Below, piece after piece: positions 1 to 7,289 of a stretch of DNA of 64,000 nt (position 1 is its first letter; the number at the start of each line of letters is the position of its first letter). A model generated the notes under the pieces. It made no database searches. It was not told where the DNA came from and saw only the letters and a list, made by a program, of their open reading frames with translations. Location of the stretch: contig CAJTJG010000014.1 of NCBI GenBank assembly GCA_910576785.1, positions 1-64,000 of the forward strand, given 5' to 3'. The translations under genes were made by a program, and so were the position numbers. This DNA comes from an uncultured Duncaniella sp. (lineage in GTDB: Bacteria; Bacteroidota; Bacteroidia; Bacteroidales; Muribaculaceae).

Positions 1-77
1 TTGGCTGTACGCTTGCCGCTATTAGGCCGCGTTAGGGACTTCCACCCATTAGATTATGCCCATGTCGGGCGAACAAC
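1..77 (-). ncRNA. 5' end of a group II intron (class C-like), cut by window edge
   Basis: Read leftward from about 77, the sequence opens GTTGTTCGCCCGACATGGGC and continues with an ATCTAATGGGTGGAAGTCCC segment and an AACGCGGCC/AGCGGCAAGCG/ACAGCC series. This is the layout of the 5' part of bacterial group II intron domain I as I remember it. It begins immediately after an intrinsic terminator hairpin (79-113), the usual insertion site of class C introns. The reverse transcriptase ORF and catalytic domains V/VI would lie left of the window. The exact 5' splice base is inferred. Confidence 0.6.
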
Positions 78-78
78 G

Positions 79-113
79 AAAATCCGATGAAGCTGCCAAC
101 TTCATCGGATTTT
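79..113 (-). terminator. Intrinsic terminator of the leftward element gene cluster
   Basis: A perfect 14-bp stem (79-92 with 100-113; arm AAAATCCGATGAAG) closes a 7-nt loop, and a T-run falls on the minus-strand exit side. It lies 8 nt beyond the stop of the last leftward gene. It also seems to be the target of the adjacent group II intron. Confidence 0.85.
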
Positions 114-120
114 CCGCTTT

Positions 121-342
121 TCATACATTCGGGATTGTTCCCGTGTCTATCACACCACCGTCCCTGCAATGCTCGATGCTGCCGGGCATAAATCCCATGC
201 TCCCGATTGCGATGTGGCGAATATAGTCCGCATACTCCTTACCTTGAAAATTCTTTCCCGTAAGGTTTCTGAAAATCATCTTTATGCTTATGCCGTCGTT
301 GCCGTGCAAGATGATTTTTCCGTTCTGCCTGATTGTTTCCAT
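121..342 (-). CDS. Small hypothetical protein (73 aa), last gene of element cluster
   Basis: A 73-aa reading frame that I cannot assign. It begins METIRQNGKIILHGNDG and contains a basic, aromatic stretch (residues 21-45) with no membrane segment or signal peptide. I chose the ATG at 342 because an A-rich leader typical of Bacteroidota lies directly upstream. An in-frame ATG at 417 would add 25 residues of unconvincing sequence. It is the final gene of the leftward cluster and is followed by a strong terminator. Function unknown; a small accessory protein of the conjugative element is an inference from position only. Confidence 0.5.
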   Translation of the reverse strand: METIRQNGKIILHGNDGISIKMIFRNLTGKNFQGKEYADYIRHIAIGSMGFMPGSIEHCRDGGVIDTGTIPNV

Positions 343-439
343 GATTAAAACTTGTTTTTGTGTGAATGGTATCGCAGATTGGACAAAGGTTTCTTTGCTA
401 CTTTCTTTGTCCGCCATTCTGCTCACTGAAAGAAAGTAG

Positions 440-455
440 GGCGGCTTTCGCCGCC
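440..455 (-). terminator. GC-rich hairpin with GAAA tetraloop
   Basis: On the minus strand GGCGGC-GAAA-GCCGCC forms a perfect 6-bp stem with a GNRA tetraloop, then CTACTTTCTTTC. It starts 6 nt after the stop of the 461-769 gene. It may be a weak terminator or an mRNA-stabilising hairpin between the last two genes. Confidence 0.5.
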
Positions 456-460
456 GCCAC

Positions 461-769
461 TCAAAAGCGTGTGTAAAGTCCCGTAACCATCGTGAACATT
501 TCTTCCAGCATATCACAATAGATGCCCTCATGCACGGCAATGTCTTTCGTCCTGCACTCGAATGTCTTTTTGCTGAATGTCCTGCGGTAGAAGCGCATAT
601 TGTATAGGTCTGCTCCTGCATCATATATGATGTCAAGGCGGTTGGCACTTGTCTTGTTCCTCGCAAGGCTCATCCGTAAGCCGTTGCCCATATTGATGTA
701 ATCTCGGCTACCCGTCATGGCGGTGAAGCGTCTTCCGCCTATCTGTTGTAATATCGTCTTTGCTATCAT
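461..769 (-). CDS. Hypothetical protein of conjugative-element cluster (102 aa)
   Basis: A 102-aa, basic, apparently soluble protein beginning MIAKTILQQIGGRRFTAMTG. The central part (residues 35-75) is rich in Arg, Lys, Tyr and Phe; there is no signal peptide or transmembrane segment. It resembles the small conserved unknowns carried in Bacteroidales integrative elements, but I do not recognise a named domain. It sits between the 81-aa gene upstream (54-nt gap) and the 73-aa gene downstream, all leftward, so co-transcription is likely. The neighbouring small genes support reading it as element-encoded rather than chromosomal. Confidence 0.65.
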   Translation of the reverse strand: MIAKTILQQIGGRRFTAMTGSRDYINMGNGLRMSLARNKTSANRLDIIYDAGADLYNMRFYRRTFSKKTFECRTKDIAVHEGIYCDMLEEMFTMVTGLYTRF

Positions 770-823
770 TCCGTTGTTTTTTTAGGGTTTTAAGTGTTGG
801 CGGTGTGAACACCGCCAACACGT

Positions 824-1069
824 TCAAAATTCTCGCATCTCGGCAATGGGTGTATGTCGTTGCAGCCACTCTTTCACATGCTCCATATTGTACTCGCTCG
901 TTATGACTGCCGTATGGCTGTCGGTGGCGGTGAAGCGTGTGCTTTCGTAATCATCTATCCACCCTTTGAGGGTTTCGGTTCCCCACGCTTGGGCATCGTC
1001 AAATATGCCGTTCAGAGCCTTAATCGGCTCTTTGAACTTGACAATTAACGTCTGATAGGTTGCGTTCAT
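824..1069 (-). CDS. Hypothetical protein (81 aa), translationally coupled
   Basis: An 81-aa acidic protein starting MNATYQTLIVKFKEPIKALN. No membrane segment or recognised motif is visible; the sequence alternates predicted helix and strand and contains several Trp residues (W29, W37, W69). The start ATG (1069-1067) overlaps the TGA of the upstream DUF3873-like gene in an ATGA arrangement. That decides the start against a longer reading frame from 1150 and suggests translational coupling. Element-encoded small protein of unknown role. Confidence 0.65.
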   Translation of the reverse strand: MNATYQTLIVKFKEPIKALNGIFDDAQAWGTETLKGWIDDYESTRFTATDSHTAVITSEYNMEHVKEWLQRHTPIAEMREF

Positions 1070-1305
1070 ACTCTGTCCTCCTTTCCTCGTTTTGCGTTCA
1101 GCCACTTGTCCCTTGCGGTTCGGCACTCGTCCAAAGTGGGTTTGACACAAGCGAACAGTTCTCCGTCCGTGTGGCGGTAGTCGTACTGAACAAGTGTCCG
1201 CCTGCGTCTGCCGATACCCGTTTGGAAACGCTCGTATTTCTCCGTACCTGCTTCCGTGCAGGTGCTTACTCCGCCCGTGGTCATTCTTGTTGTCTGATTA
1301 TCCAT
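1066..1305 (-). CDS. DUF3873-like small protein (79 aa)
   Basis: The 79-aa product contains GGVSTCTEAGTEKYERF, then RRRTLVQYDYRHTDGELFAC, and ends TLDECRTARDKWL. From memory this is the pattern of the DUF3873 family found in Bacteroidales conjugative transposons. Function is unknown in the family. The start at 1305 (MDNQTTRM) was chosen because it falls 11 nt after the upstream stop and removes an 18-residue extension that would overlap that gene. Its stop overlaps the next start. Confidence 0.7.
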   Translation of the reverse strand: MDNQTTRMTTGGVSTCTEAGTEKYERFQTGIGRRRRTLVQYDYRHTDGELFACVKPTLDECRTARDKWLNAKRGKEDRV

Positions 1306-1316
1306 AATTTTCTGTT

Positions 1317-1568
1317 TTAGAGTATCGTTTCTAATATTCTTCTTCTGTCTTCTTCCCAAACCTCGGTCATCACATAACCGAGGAATTGGCGTCGGCTATC
1401 TCGGTTGAGTTCCTTGTATAGTCTTTTGAGGTCGGAGAAGTTGCCGTTCAGGTAGGTTTCGTACATATAAATCTCCATATCCGGCACTTCATAATACCGT
1501 GCCTGCTGTTCCAAAGTCTTTGAGCGTCTTTTGCTTTTCATATCGGTGAGGTTTATGACCTGCGCCAT
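1317..1568 (-). CDS. Hypothetical protein (83 aa)
   Basis: An 83-aa protein, MAQVINLTDMKSKRRSKTLE at the start, with a basic patch at residues 11-18 and a helix-rich, Glu/Arg/Tyr-rich remainder ending in WEEDRRRILETIL. No catalytic motif or membrane segment is visible. It lies 24 nt after the PcfJ-like gene and 11 nt before the DUF3873-like start, so it belongs to the same leftward transcript. A nucleic-acid-binding role is conceivable from the basic N-terminus but is not supported further. Confidence 0.6.
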   Translation of the reverse strand: MAQVINLTDMKSKRRSKTLEQQARYYEVPDMEIYMYETYLNGNFSDLKRLYKELNRDSRRQFLGYVMTEVWEEDRRRILETIL

Positions 1569-1592
1569 CGCAGACGCAGGTCGGGTTAGACA

Positions 1593-2873
1593 TCAAGCGG
1601 TCATTCTCTTGCGGATTTGATGGGCGTTGCGGTTCACAAGGTCTATGATGCGCTCGTGGTATTCGGTGTTCTCGTTGCATAAGCCACGACACTGCACCAC
1701 CTCAAAGGTTTTCAAGGACACTTCCACCGTTTCTATGCGCCTGCCGTCAATGGTCGCTGAAAGGATAAGGGAATTTTCCCGATTGTGGTAGCCACCCACG
1801 CAATGGTGCATCATCCGTCCTTCCTCTATCATTTCCTCCACGCTCTCTATGACCTTGACGCAGATAAGGCTGTCGGAAAAGACAAGTCCGAAGAATATGC
1901 CTTTGGCTTTCAGATATTGTTTCTCGTCCTCAACCGCTTTCTGCCGTTGCTGTTCAGTCCGTTCACGTTCCCTTTGGCGGTTGCGTCTTGCCACCAACCT
2001 GTCGTGTTCGGCTTTGAGGTCTTGGGGGCATACGTACTTCGGGCTGTTCGTGTCCTTGCCGAAGTGTCGCAGGAGGTCTATCGTGTCACGCCACATAGAG
2101 CCATCAGCGATGGTGTAGCCGTTGCGGATGCAGATTTTGATTGATGCCCAATACTCCCCGATATTGAAAGAGTGGTGCAGGTAGTAGCGCAACATGGGGT
2201 ATTGTCCCGCTTTCAAAAGCGTTTCCGCACGGCTGTCGGAAAGAATGCCTTTGAAAAGGTCGTAAGGTAGAATGTTGTGGTATTCGCCCTTGAAGCCGTT
2301 TCGCTTCACTTCGGGTATGAAACGCTGTCGGGGATAGGTACATCTCGGAGTGATGTCGTATGCCCGGAGTTCTTGGCTCTTGCGCACCTCCATGTCGCTG
2401 TATTCATTCCACAAGTCATAGTAGAATAAAGACATGCTACGCAGTCGGGCAACGGTCGTTGTCCTGCCGTCGGGGGCAATCCACCTCTGCACCACCTCAA
2501 AAATGGAATACTCGGCTGGCTGTCCTGCCTTGTATCGGGACTTGACGGAGAAGAAGCGTACCACTTGGTATTGCTTGCAGGTGGTGACGATGGAGAAATA
2601 CTCCATATCTCTGAAAACGCTCTTTCGGGTGCGCAACGCTTCCAACTCCATACCGCAACGGGGGCAGGTGCATCCGCAAACGGTGTCGGCAAGGTCGTGG
2701 TCGCTTTTCCACGAATGTCCGCACTCGGTGCAGATGTTCGTGCCGTTTGCCCTTTTGACTGCGTAATGCTTGAAACAATGGCGGAAAGCGTATGCCCTTT
2801 GTTCTTCGGTCAATCTCGGTAGCCGCTTGCTCAAACGTGCGACTTCCTGCTGTATGCGTGTTCTCGGTTTCAT
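1593..2873 (-). CDS. PcfJ-like protein of conjugative element (426 aa)
   Basis: The 426-aa protein has an N-terminal zinc-ribbon-like region with Cys pairs at 48/51 and 70/73 plus C66 and C68, a long middle region, a charged Arg/Glu/Gln stretch (about 286-320) and a C-terminal PcfJ-type domain marked by HHCVGGY (356-362) and CRGLCN (395-400). PcfJ was named from a conjugative plasmid; its biochemical role is not settled. The PcfK-like gene lies 2 nt upstream, the usual pairing in Bacteroidales elements. The protein is soluble by sequence. I infer a role in element DNA metabolism or transfer, not in chromosomal physiology. Confidence 0.8.
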   Translation of the reverse strand: MKPRTRIQQEVARLSKRLPRLTEEQRAYAFRHCFKHYAVKRANGTNICTECGHSWKSDHDLADTVCGCTCPRCGMELEALRTRKSVFRDMEYFSIVTTCKQYQVVRFFSVKSRYKAGQPAEYSIFEVVQRWIAPDGRTTTVARLRSMSLFYYDLWNEYSDMEVRKSQELRAYDITPRCTYPRQRFIPEVKRNGFKGEYHNILPYDLFKGILSDSRAETLLKAGQYPMLRYYLHHSFNIGEYWASIKICIRNGYTIADGSMWRDTIDLLRHFGKDTNSPKYVCPQDLKAEHDRLVARRNRQRERERTEQQRQKAVEDEKQYLKAKGIFFGLVFSDSLICVKVIESVEEMIEEGRMMHHCVGGYHNRENSLILSATIDGRRIETVEVSLKTFEVVQCRGLCNENTEYHERIIDLVNRNAHQIRKRMTA

Positions 2874-2875
2874 AA

Positions 2876-3298
2876 TCAGAAATTGAATAGGTTGGGTTGT
2901 TGTACTTCTTGTGCGGTCGCTTTGTTGGCGGTTCTCGGCTTGTGGCGGTTCTGCAACTTGCGGAGTTCCTCCTCTTGGTATCTGCGGACAGCGTTCTGAC
3001 GTGCCTCCGCCTTTTCCTCTGCCGTGAGTTCCACAACATGGTTCACTGCCACTTGGCAGTTCATCGGCTTGCCTACCTCTATCTCGTTCTCGTCATAGTA
3101 GTGTACGGCTTGCCCGAATATCTCTCCGTCCGTGAAGCCGTTGCAACCGCTTTTCTTCACATAGTTCAGAATGTAGGTAACACAATCGTCTATGTTCTTG
3201 GCAGGGTTGCGGTAGTTCTTCGCAAAGAGCGCATCTTCCTCCGCCCGCTGTTCCAAATACATCTGTATCGTTCTCTTGAAATGGTCTGTTCCTTTCAT
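2876..3298 (-). CDS. PcfK-like protein of conjugative element (140 aa)
   Basis: A 140-aa protein with MKGTDHFKRTIQMYLEQRA at the N-terminus, a conserved-looking segment around YVKKSGCNGFTDGEIFG and VHYYDENEIEVGKP, and a low-complexity basic tail ending QQPNLFNF. This matches the PcfK-like family by pattern and by its position directly before the PcfJ-like gene. No membrane segment. The family occurs in conjugative plasmids and integrative elements with no defined activity. The PNLFNF tail is a possible protein-protein contact motif, an inference only. Confidence 0.8.
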   Translation of the reverse strand: MKGTDHFKRTIQMYLEQRAEEDALFAKNYRNPAKNIDDCVTYILNYVKKSGCNGFTDGEIFGQAVHYYDENEIEVGKPMNCQVAVNHVVELTAEEKAEARQNAVRRYQEEELRKLQNRHKPRTANKATAQEVQQPNLFNF

Positions 3299-3310
3299 AT
3301 TCTTGTCGTT

Positions 3311-3526
3311 TTAGAGGGTGAATAACCAAAGAATTAAGCCGAAGAAGGCAATGGTGGAGAGGATAGCCACGATTACACCTATCGCCACTCGGAACACTCC
3401 GTTTACAATCTCTGTGATAATGCCCCAAAGGATGCCGAACACCCCGAAGGCGGTGCGCATAATCAAGCCGCATATCGCCAACCCGATGTATTGCGCCACT
3501 TGTCTGAAATCTGCCGTTGCTGTCAT
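3311..3526 (-). CDS. Small membrane protein (71 aa)
   Basis: The 71-aa product is almost entirely hydrophobic after residue 12: GLAICGLIMRTAFGVFGIL and VFRVAIGVIVAILSTIAFFG give two to three transmembrane helices. I chose the ATG at 3526 (MTATADFRQ) because the longer frame would overlap the upstream gene, and 3526 falls 7 nt after that stop. It lies 12 nt upstream of the PcfK-like gene. Small inner-membrane proteins of this kind are common in conjugative clusters; no family is recognised. Confidence 0.6.
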   Translation of the reverse strand: MTATADFRQVAQYIGLAICGLIMRTAFGVFGILWGIITEIVNGVFRVAIGVIVAILSTIAFFGLILWLFTL

Positions 3527-3533
3527 AGCCGTA

Positions 3534-3869
3534 TTATTTGTTAAGTTCCACGATGCTGTCAATCCTGCCGTAAAGGAAACTGCGGAGTGCGGTCTTGTCG
3601 GTAGCCTTGTATTCCGTCCAATGCCCGTATTGCTTCACAATGTAGGTTCGGAGAATGTCGGAGAAGTCAAACATCCAACCTCGCAAGGGTACTGCGCTCT
3701 TAAAATAGGTATTGCTGTTCACGTTGCGTGTAAGCCAATCCTTTTCCTCTCGGCTCAACTTTTCTCCGTTGTTGAGTTTGGTGCGGAGTCCGTACACCTT
3801 GCTGCCTTGCAGGTTCTCCAAACTTGGTACTTCCCAAGCCACGAATTTTGTTGCTATTGCTGTCCTCAT
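3534..3869 (-). CDS. Hypothetical protein, first gene of element cluster (111 aa)
   Basis: A soluble protein with start MRTAIATKFVAWEVPSLENL (ATG at 3869). An ATG at 3911 would add a Lys/Asn-rich 14-residue extension made from the A-rich leader and is less likely. The body contains LSREEKDWLTRNVN and ends GRIDSIVELNK; no membrane segment or catalytic motif is recognised. It is the first leftward gene after a 1-kb non-coding stretch and probably begins the element transcript. Confidence 0.6.
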   Translation of the reverse strand: MRTAIATKFVAWEVPSLENLQGSKVYGLRTKLNNGEKLSREEKDWLTRNVNSNTYFKSAVPLRGWMFDFSDILRTYIVKQYGHWTEYKATDKTALRSFLYGRIDSIVELNK

Positions 3870-4164
3870 ATCCGTTGTTTTTTGATTTTTTGTTTTTTTA
3901 TGCGGATTCAAGAGCTGAGGGAGTTGAGTTTCAAACTATCTTATCTGCCTCTCGTTTATCCGACATTTTTTTTATGCGTCTTTCTGTCGCATCGGTCGTT
4001 TTCGTTTCGGGTGCTTAAAAAGGTAGGGATTAGGGAATGCAAGGTTTTTCGGTCAAAATACTACCCGCAGGGCTGGAGATTTTTACCGGAAACAGGAGGC
4101 TTGACCTTGCTTTCCCGTCCAATCCCGGAATTACCTTTGCGCCCAGAACGGAAATGACTGCCTG

Positions 4165-4461
4165 ATGCGGTTCACTGAAAGGCGCAAAATGGAGGTAAAC
4201 GAAAACAGAGGCAGATTGGGTAGAAAAAACTTCAGGGGAAAATCCGTAAAAAGAGGATACCGTCTGATAGAAAAAGACATCACCAGAAGCGTCAAAAAGG
4301 CAAACCATCGACAAAGAAGTATGAATGTTTCCGATCCGATGGAACTTGGTCCGCCGGACGGCAACAATCATTCTTCCCGGTTTGCCCGCTGTGTGTGGCC
4401 GCCTGTTTCATTCATGGAGCAGGCTGACACACACTGCATTCACTTTCCGCTTCCGGCATAA
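4165..4461 (+). CDS. Doubtful small ORF (98 aa)
   Basis: A 98-aa frame, Arg/Lys-rich in its first half (MRFTERRKMEVNENRGRLGR) with no recognised domain. A TAnnTTTG box (TACCTTTG, 4132-4139) with a TTG 22 bp upstream precedes it, which is the only positive evidence. It points opposite to the rest of the element, and the region reads in several frames without stops. It may be non-coding. Confidence 0.2.
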   Translation: MRFTERRKMEVNENRGRLGRKNFRGKSVKRGYRLIEKDITRSVKKANHRQRSMNVSDPMELGPPDGNNHSSRFARCVWPPVSFMEQADTHCIHFPLPA

Positions 4462-4526
4462 AAGAACAGCTAAAAAAGAAAAATCATCCGGCAGTCCGTA
4501 AAAGCACCTCTTGGCATAGACGCAAA

Positions 4527-4586
4527 AGAAAGGGGCATTGCGTCATCAGTCTAAACATCGTTTAGGCTTGAGGCAATGCCCTTTTC
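4527..4586. terminator. Long imperfect hairpin in the non-coding head of the element
   Basis: Arms AAAGGGGCATTGC (left) and GCAATGCCCTTTT (right) pair on the outside, and GTCTAAAC/GTTTAGGC pair inside around an ATC loop. On the minus strand the hairpin is followed by CTTTCTTTTG, so it could terminate a short leftward RNA from the promoter at 4888-4918 or attenuate the element operon. On the plus strand the exit side also has CTTTTC. Confidence 0.5.
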
Positions 4587-4762
4587 TCCGGCTATGCGGT
4601 AGTCGGCACACGTTTGTTCAAAACTCGTTTTGGGCAATGGTGTTCCGACGGACAAAACCGCTTTTACGAAAAAATCTTATGAATGAGGGGATAAAAAAAT
4701 CAGGGAGTTTGTATCAAAATCTTGGATAAAATAGCTACTTTTGCATACGAAGAGTTCTTTGA

Positions 4763-4880
4763 AGGTTACGCAATGCGCAGAAGGATAATGCAGTAGATAA
4801 CTAACTAAATCGTAACCTATTACTATCAAGAGCGATTAACCTACGCTCATTTCCAATAAATTACACTCTTTTCGTAACTT
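4763..4880. repeat. Inverted and direct GTTACG-type repeats at the element/chromosome edge
   Basis: AGGTTACG (4763-4770) is repeated inverted as CGTAACCT (4811-4818) and CGTAACTT (4873-4880). AACCTA also recurs at 4815-4820 and about 4839-4844, and GAGCG/CGCTC flank the latter. The cluster is AT-rich and non-coding and lies within 100 bp of the start of ordinary chromosomal genes. It could be arm-type sites for a tyrosine recombinase, i.e. part of an attachment region; no core direct repeat can be tested because the other end is outside the window. Confidence 0.35.
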
Positions 4881-4887
4881 CTCGCTA

Positions 4888-4918
4888 CAAAGATATTAAA
4901 TTTTTCCCACTCTGTCAA
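4888..4918 (-). promoter_or_regulatory. Bacteroidota-type promoter, leftward
   Basis: Minus strand TTG (4918-4916), 20 bp, then TATCTTTG (4895-4888): a full match to the TTG/TAnnTTTG pattern. Transcription would start near 4882 and run left. No start codon with a credible ORF follows for about 1 kb, so it drives either a small RNA ending at the 4527-4586 hairpin or the element operon with a very long leader. Confidence 0.65.
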
Positions 4919-4967
4919 AGAAATCTCCCAAAAATAAAGAATTTCTTTTGAACAATGGGGGGGATGA

Positions 4968-6212
4968 TCAGGGGCGGGTCTGGCCGTGGCCGTCAAGGAG
5001 ATAGCGGGTGGTGGTGATCTCTCTGAGACCCATGGGGCCGCGTGGACCGAGCTTCTGGGTGGATATGCCTATCTCGGCTCCGAGACCGAACTGGGCGCCG
5101 TCGGTGAAACTGGTGGGGAGGTTGACATAGACACACGCGGCGTCCACCTCGCGGCGGAAGCGTTCGGCGGTCTGCCCGCAGTCGGTGATGATGCTCTCGC
5201 TGTGGCCCGAGCCGTGGAGCGCGATGTGGTCAATGGCCTCGTCGACCGATCCGACCGTGCGGACGCCCATACGGTAGTCCATCCACTCCGTGTCCCAGTC
5301 AGACGCGGGATCGGCGTGGACCAGCAGCTCTGCGGGATAGTGGCCCGAGAGGGCAGCATATGCCTCAGGGTCGGCATGGATCGCCACACTCTTGGCGGCG
5401 AGCGGCGCGGCGAGCGATGGGAGGTCGGAGAGGCGGGAGCGGTGGATGAGGAGGGTGTCGAGAGCGTTGCATACGCTCACTCGGCGCGTCTTGGCGTTGG
5501 CCACGATGTCGCGGCCCATGCCGAGATCGCCATCGGCATCGAAATATGCGCTCACCACCCCGGCGCCGGTTTCGATGACAGGCACACGGGCATTCTCCCT
5601 GACAAAGTCGATAAGACGGCGCCCTCCTCGGGGTATGCACACATCGACATATCCACGCGCCCCGAGCATGGCGGCGGTGGCCTCGTGGGTGGAGGGGAGA
5701 AGCGTGGCGGCGTCGGGGGTGACTCCGCACGACTCCAATGCGCGGTGGATCAGGGATATGGCGGCTCTGTTGGACTCCTCGGCATCGGCCCCACCCTTGA
5801 GCACGCAGGCGTTGCCGCTCTTAAGGCAAAGGGAGAAGACATCGAAGGTCACATTGGGGCGTGCCTCGTAGATGACGCCTATCACGCCGAAGGGGACGCG
5901 CACTCGCCGGAGCAATATGCCGTTGGGGAGGGTACGGCGCTCTATTTCCTCGCCCACGGGGGTAGGGAGAGCGGCCACATGGCGGAGGTCGGAGGCTATG
6001 CCGGCCAGACGGTCGGGGGTGAGCTGCAGACGGTCGTATAGCGGGTTGGCGGGATCCATGCGTGCAAGGTCGCGGGCATTGGCCTCAAGCATCTCAGCGC
6101 CGTGGTTGTCGAGAAGATCGGCCAGAGATAATATCACACGGGAGCGATCTGCATCGGTGAGGGCCGCTACGGTACGCGAGGCGGCACGCGCACGCTCAAA
6201 AATATCTTTCAT
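4968..6212 (-). CDS. proA: Gamma-glutamyl phosphate reductase
   Basis: ProA reduces gamma-glutamyl phosphate to glutamate 5-semialdehyde with NADPH, the second step of proline synthesis in the cytoplasm. The 414-aa length is normal for the family. The catalytic cysteine is in the VSVCNALDTLL segment (C248), preceded by the NANAKTRR-type motif; YEARPNVTFD (115-124) and the LKGGADAEESN segment (138-148) belong to the NADP-binding aldehyde dehydrogenase fold. Its start lies 2 nt after the proB stop, so it is the last gene of a proC-proB-proA operon. It is the first chromosomal gene right of the conjugative element. Confidence 0.97.
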   Translation of the reverse strand: MKDIFERARAASRTVAALTDADRSRVILSLADLLDNHGAEMLEANARDLARMDPANPLYDRLQLTPDRLAGIASDLRHVAALPTPVGEEIERRTLPNGILLRRVRVPFGVIGVIYEARPNVTFDVFSLCLKSGNACVLKGGADAEESNRAAISLIHRALESCGVTPDAATLLPSTHEATAAMLGARGYVDVCIPRGGRRLIDFVRENARVPVIETGAGVVSAYFDADGDLGMGRDIVANAKTRRVSVCNALDTLLIHRSRLSDLPSLAAPLAAKSVAIHADPEAYAALSGHYPAELLVHADPASDWDTEWMDYRMGVRTVGSVDEAIDHIALHGSGHSESIITDCGQTAERFRREVDAACVYVNLPTSFTDGAQFGLGAEIGISTQKLGPRGPMGLREITTTRYLLDGHGQTRP

Positions 6213-6214
6213 AT

Positions 6215-7288
6215 CTAAAATTCAGTATACAGGTAATCGTAATGTACCAACGGGCGCGATCCGCGGCAACCCATGGAGGCGAGGGCCGTGGCGGAGTCGA
6301 CTGACGCACGCCCCACGGCGACGGTGCTTCCGGCAGGGTCGAGTATGGTGATGATATCGCCCTCCTCCCATTCGCCCTCGACGGCGGTGACCCCCACGGG
6401 GAGGAGGCTCACGGCGCGGTCGCCTCGCAGGGCTTCGGCGGCACGGTCATTGACTGTGACGCACCCTTTGGCAAACGATGCCGAGTGGGCTATCCAGCGC
6501 TTGATGTTGCTCAGCGGCTCGGGGCGCGGCTCGAAGAGCGTGTGAGGGACACTCTCCGGGCGCTCGATGAGATCTACGAGCACATCGGGCCTGTCGCCGC
6601 GGGCTATGATGACACGCACACCTTCCTCGCTCACCTTGCCGGCTATGCCGCACTTGGTGCCCATGCCTCCGCGGCCGAAACCGCTCTTTGAAGCTACGAC
6701 ATTGCCGCTCACATCCTCGCCAGAGCGCACCACGGGGATGAGTTTCGAGGCGGGATCGGCGGGTGGGCCGGTGAAGATGCCGTCAACGTTGGATAGGATG
6801 ACGAGCGTGTCGGCGTCCATCATGGCTGCCACGAGGCCGGAGAGTTCGTCGTTGTCGGTGAACATCAGTTCGGTGAGCGAGGCAGTGTCATTCTCGTTGA
6901 CGATCGGTATGACACCATTCTCAAGCATGGTGAGCATGCAGGAGCGCTGGTTGAGATAGGATGTGCGGGAGGAGAAGTTCTCCTTCTGCGTCAGCACCTG
7001 ACCTACGGGTATGCCGTAGTGGGCGAAAAGATCGTTGTAGATGTTGATGAGGCGAATCTGTCCCACAGAGGAGAAGAGCTGACGGGCAGCGACACTGTCG
7101 AGCTGACGGCGGGGTGTGACGGCACCGCGCCCGCATGCAACGGCACCGCTGGATATGAGTATGACCTCATGGCCGCGGGCCGTGAGGGCGGCTATCTGGT
7201 CGACGAGCGCCGACATGTTTGTGACGTTAGGTTTGCCGTCAGGGCGGGTGAGCACGTTGCTCCCCACTTTTACCACTATGCGTCCCAT
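6215..7288 (-). CDS. proB: Glutamate 5-kinase
   Basis: ProB phosphorylates glutamate to gamma-glutamyl phosphate, the committed and usually proline-inhibited step of proline synthesis. The 357-aa protein has the amino-acid kinase start MGRIVVKVGSNVLT, VILISSGAVACG, NENDTAS and GRGGMGTKCGIA segments, followed by a C-terminal PUA domain (about 275-357). The family length with PUA is about 365. One nucleotide separates it from proC upstream and 2 nt from proA downstream. Confidence 0.97.
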   Translation of the reverse strand: MGRIVVKVGSNVLTRPDGKPNVTNMSALVDQIAALTARGHEVILISSGAVACGRGAVTPRRQLDSVAARQLFSSVGQIRLINIYNDLFAHYGIPVGQVLTQKENFSSRTSYLNQRSCMLTMLENGVIPIVNENDTASLTELMFTDNDELSGLVAAMMDADTLVILSNVDGIFTGPPADPASKLIPVVRSGEDVSGNVVASKSGFGRGGMGTKCGIAGKVSEEGVRVIIARGDRPDVLVDLIERPESVPHTLFEPRPEPLSNIKRWIAHSASFAKGCVTVNDRAAEALRGDRAVSLLPVGVTAVEGEWEEGDIITILDPAGSTVAVGRASVDSATALASMGCRGSRPLVHYDYLYTEF

Positions 7289-7289
7289 A

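Noticed and set aside
4736..4743. Rightward TACTTTTG box near the element edge
   Set aside because: No TTG at a proper distance (24 or 11 bp) and no gene downstream in that direction before proA, which is on the other strand.
4986..6041. 351-codon plus-strand frame opposite proA
   Set aside because: proA is certain on the minus strand; the opposite translation is rich in Gly/Val/Asp and has no motif.
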